A stretch of DNA of 64,000 bases, taken from assembly GCA_963741985.1 (NCBI GenBank), contig CAVUKD010000002.1, positions 1,364,001-1,428,000 of the forward strand, in the 5' to 3' direction. Each line of letters starts with the position of its first letter. Position 1 is the stretch's first letter. Below are positions 62,224-64,000 of the stretch, piece by piece. Position numbers and translations under genes: made by a program. The stretch comes from Cryomorpha sp963741985. GTDB taxonomy: Bacteria; Bacteroidota; Bacteroidia; Flavobacteriales_D; Cryomorphaceae. A model generated the notes under the pieces. It saw nothing but the letters and a program-made list of their open reading frames with translations. It was not told the origin of the DNA and searched no databases.

Positions 62224-64000
62224 TTACTCATTCACATCTCCTGCCAGGCCATAGCTACCCACGAGCGTGGAGATATCAAAAATATTTATCGCACCATCAC
62301 AGTTAAAATCACCAAGGTGGTTATAATGAGGATCTCCCAAAACACTTCCGAAGTAAAGGCTCATTGACGAAATATCGATAAGGGTTACTGCATTATCTCC
62401 GCTAATATCTCCAGATATTATACCCGTTACGCTTAATGGAATTGATGCTGCATTAATCGATTCGTTTGGATAGAGCTTTGCAAGATATCCTTCCACTTTG
62501 ATAAGGACATTGTAAGTACCCGAAGGAAATTCGGGAGTTGAAAAATTCCCTGCAGCATCCATTGATGTATTGAACACATAATTCAATGTGGGAAAGTCTT
62601 GGTTGTACAGGCTAATCTGAATGTTACGTTCTCCACAGGCTCCATTCCAAGAAACATTTCCATCAAAACTTGTAACCGGAATTGGATCGCAATTGCAATC
62701 GCTCCCGTAAATACCAGGTACGCCGTCATTATCGCAAAGTGAACCGGGAATCGAAGTTCCATTCACAACTCCTTCGCAGTCTATCATAGGTTGTATTGTA
62801 ATGCTCAAACTTGCGGTGGCAATATTGTATCCATCTGAAATGGTATATTCCACCGTTTCCACTCCACTCACTCCATCATTTGGGGTGTAGGTGAAGGAAC
62901 CATCTGCGGAGACATTGAGTGATCCGAGTGATTCGGCGGTAACAATTGTAACAGCTATTGGATCGCCTTCGGGATCGCTGTCATTCGCGAGCAATCCGTT
63001 TGCCACGTTTACCGTAAGGGCCTCATTAAAACCGGTAGAATAGGAATCATCTACAGCAATTGGAGGCTGATTTGCTTCGATGGTAATCGTCAATGTGGCC
63101 GTGGCAATGGCATATCCATCTGAAATGGTGTATTCCACCGTTTCTAGTCCACTCGCACCATCGTTTGGCGTGTAGGTGAAGGAACCATCTGCGGAGACAT
63201 TGAGTGATCCGAGTGATTCGGCGGTAACAATTGTAACAGCTATTGGATCGCCTTCGGGATCGCTGTCATTCGCGAGCAATCCGTTTGCCACGTTTACCGT
63301 AAGGGCCTCATTAAAACCGGTAGAATAGGAATCATCTACAGCAATTGGAGGCTGATTTGCTTCGATGGTAATCGTCAATGTGGCCGTGGCAATGGCATAT
63401 CCATCTGAAATGGTGTATTCCACCGTTTCTAGTCCACTCGCACCATCGTTTGGCGTGTAGGTGAAGGAACCATCTGCGGAGACATTGAGTGATCCGAGTG
63501 ATTCGGCGGTAACAATTGTAACAGCTATTGGATCGCCTTCGGGATCGCTGTCATTCGCGAGCAATCCGTTTGCCACGTTTACCGTAAGGGCCTCATTAAA
63601 ACCGGTAGAATAGGAATCATCTACAGCAATTGGAGGCTGATTTGCTTCGATGGTAATCGTCAATGTGGCCGTGGCAATGGCATATCCATCTGAAATGGTG
63701 TATTCTACCGTTTCTAGTCCACTCGCACCATCGTTTGGCGTGTAGGTGAAGGAACCATCTGCGGAGACATTGAGTGATCCGAGTGATTCGGCGGTAACAA
63801 TTGTAACAGCTATTGGATCGCCTTCGGGATCGCTGTCATTCGCGAGCAATCCGTTTGCCACGTTTACCGTAAGGGCCTCATTAAAACCGGTAGAATAGGA
63901 ATCATCTACAGCAATTGGAGGCTGATTTGCTTCGATGGTAATCGTCAATGTGGCTGTGGCAATGGCATATCCATCTGAAATGGTGTATTCTACCGTTTCT
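62224..64000 (-). CDS. Secreted repeat protein with cadherin-like/VCBS modules and dockerin-like end (partial)
   Basis: The minus frame is open from the stop at 62224 to the window edge, so the N-terminus and the true start lie outside. It shows at least four tandem modules of 95 residues, each with NQPPIAVDDSYSTGFNEA and GLLANDSDPEGDPI, typical of Ig-like/cadherin-like VCBS repeats; the last one is diverged. A spacer with CEGVVNGTSIPGSLCDNDG follows, then an Fn-like segment, and finally two dockerin-type calcium loops, GDISGDNAVTLIDISSMSLY and LGDFNCDGAINIFDISTLVG. The protein is probably a large surface adhesin. It lacks a T9SS CTD at its end. Within-window starts at internal Met codons are not real. 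Confidence 0.85.
   Translation of the reverse strand, partial: ETVEYTISDGYAIATATLTITIEANQPPIAVDDSYSTGFNEALTVNVANGLLANDSDPEGDPIAVTIVTAESLGSLNVSADGSFTYTPNDGASGLETVEYTISDGYAIATATLTITIEANQPPIAVDDSYSTGFNEALTVNVANGLLANDSDPEGDPIAVTIVTAESLGSLNVSADGSFTYTPNDGASGLETVEYTISDGYAIATATLTITIEANQPPIAVDDSYSTGFNEALTVNVANGLLANDSDPEGDPIAVTIVTAESLGSLNVSADGSFTYTPNDGASGLETVEYTISDGYAIATATLTITIEANQPPIAVDDSYSTGFNEALTVNVANGLLANDSDPEGDPIAVTIVTAESLGSLNVSADGSFTYTPNDGVSGVETVEYTISDGYNIATASLSITIQPMIDCEGVVNGTSIPGSLCDNDGVPGIYGSDCNCDPIPVTSFDGNVSWNGACGERNIQISLYNQDFPTLNYVFNTSMDAAGNFSTPEFPSGTYNVLIKVEGYLAKLYPNESINAASIPLSVTGIISGDISGDNAVTLIDISSMSLYFGSVLGDPHYNHLGDFNCDGAINIFDISTLVGSYGLAGDVNE
62799..64000. repeat. Tandem 285 bp coding repeats
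   Basis: A shared marker word (TGATTTGCTTCGATGG) starts at 63068, 63353, 63638 and 63923, a constant 285 bp period (95 codons). The units are almost identical in DNA, differing at few bases (for example TCCACC versus TCTACC). The left-most unit is clearly more diverged. The array continues beyond the window. Confidence 0.95.

Noticed and set aside
62799..64000. Regular repeats that could suggest a CRISPR array
   Set aside because: The 285 bp units are coding, in frame and contiguous without spacers; they encode VCBS/cadherin-like modules.

Overview
The window looks like chromosomal DNA of a Bacteroidota bacterium, most like the Flavobacteriales. The signs are proteins with type IX secretion C-terminal sorting domains (T9SS CTDs), -7 promoter boxes of the form TAnnTTTG, a sigma/FecR/TonB-receptor operon, LytTR regulators paired with a beta-propeller histidine kinase, and DUF3109, DUF4249 and DUF3857 families. 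No rRNA, tRNA or CRISPR array was seen.

Region by region. 1-3.36 kb: suf iron-sulfur operon on the minus strand (HesB/IscA-type carrier, sufB, sufC, start of sufD) behind a well-formed promoter. 3.66-7.4 kb: a large secreted FG-GAP repeat protein. 7.56-8.6 kb: thiL. 8.6-10.6 kb: a patchwork of toxin-antitoxin genes in which the last ~190 bp of thiL recur twice more, with a 230 bp antitoxin segment duplicated exactly. 10.66-23.2 kb: a compact minus-strand defence operon, read as mrr-like nuclease, drmMII, drmE, NERD-helicase, drmA, drmB. This is a class 2-like DISARM system with no drmC; a NERD/UvrD-like helicase sits inside the operon. Nine apparent single-base frameshifts cluster at 15.9-18.2 kb. 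23.2-24.5 kb: non-coding, with palindromes.

24.5-32.8 kb: an Fn3 protein, a small lipoprotein, a propeller sensor kinase, two LytTR response regulators, a detached T9SS CTD and an aminopeptidase P. 33-38.5 kb: succinate dehydrogenase (sdhCAB), a membrane protein, a RidA protein and a YhdH-type reductase. 38.5-44.6 kb: a sigma-FecR-TonB receptor-DUF4249-FecR operon ending in a tiny ORF and a terminator. 44.7-49.5 kb: an aldo/keto reductase and a multidomain T9SS protein. 49.5-57.7 kb: housekeeping genes (glycyl-tRNA synthetase, DUF3109, nrdB, nrdA, aspS) and a gene remnant. 58-64 kb: a DUF3857/transglutaminase protein and the C-terminal end of a secreted protein with near-identical 285 bp repeats and a dockerin-like end.

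How they work together: most of the window is core metabolism and cell-surface biology. The 8.6-23.3 kb block is an accessory defence island next to thiL. Its repeated thiL 3' ends suggest that cassettes were added there one after another. In the DISARM operon the cytosine methylase would mark self DNA while DrmA/DrmB/DrmE and the NERD-helicase act on unmarked invading DNA. The Mrr-like nuclease at the head of the operon could add an opposite, modification-sensing activity; that last point is inference.
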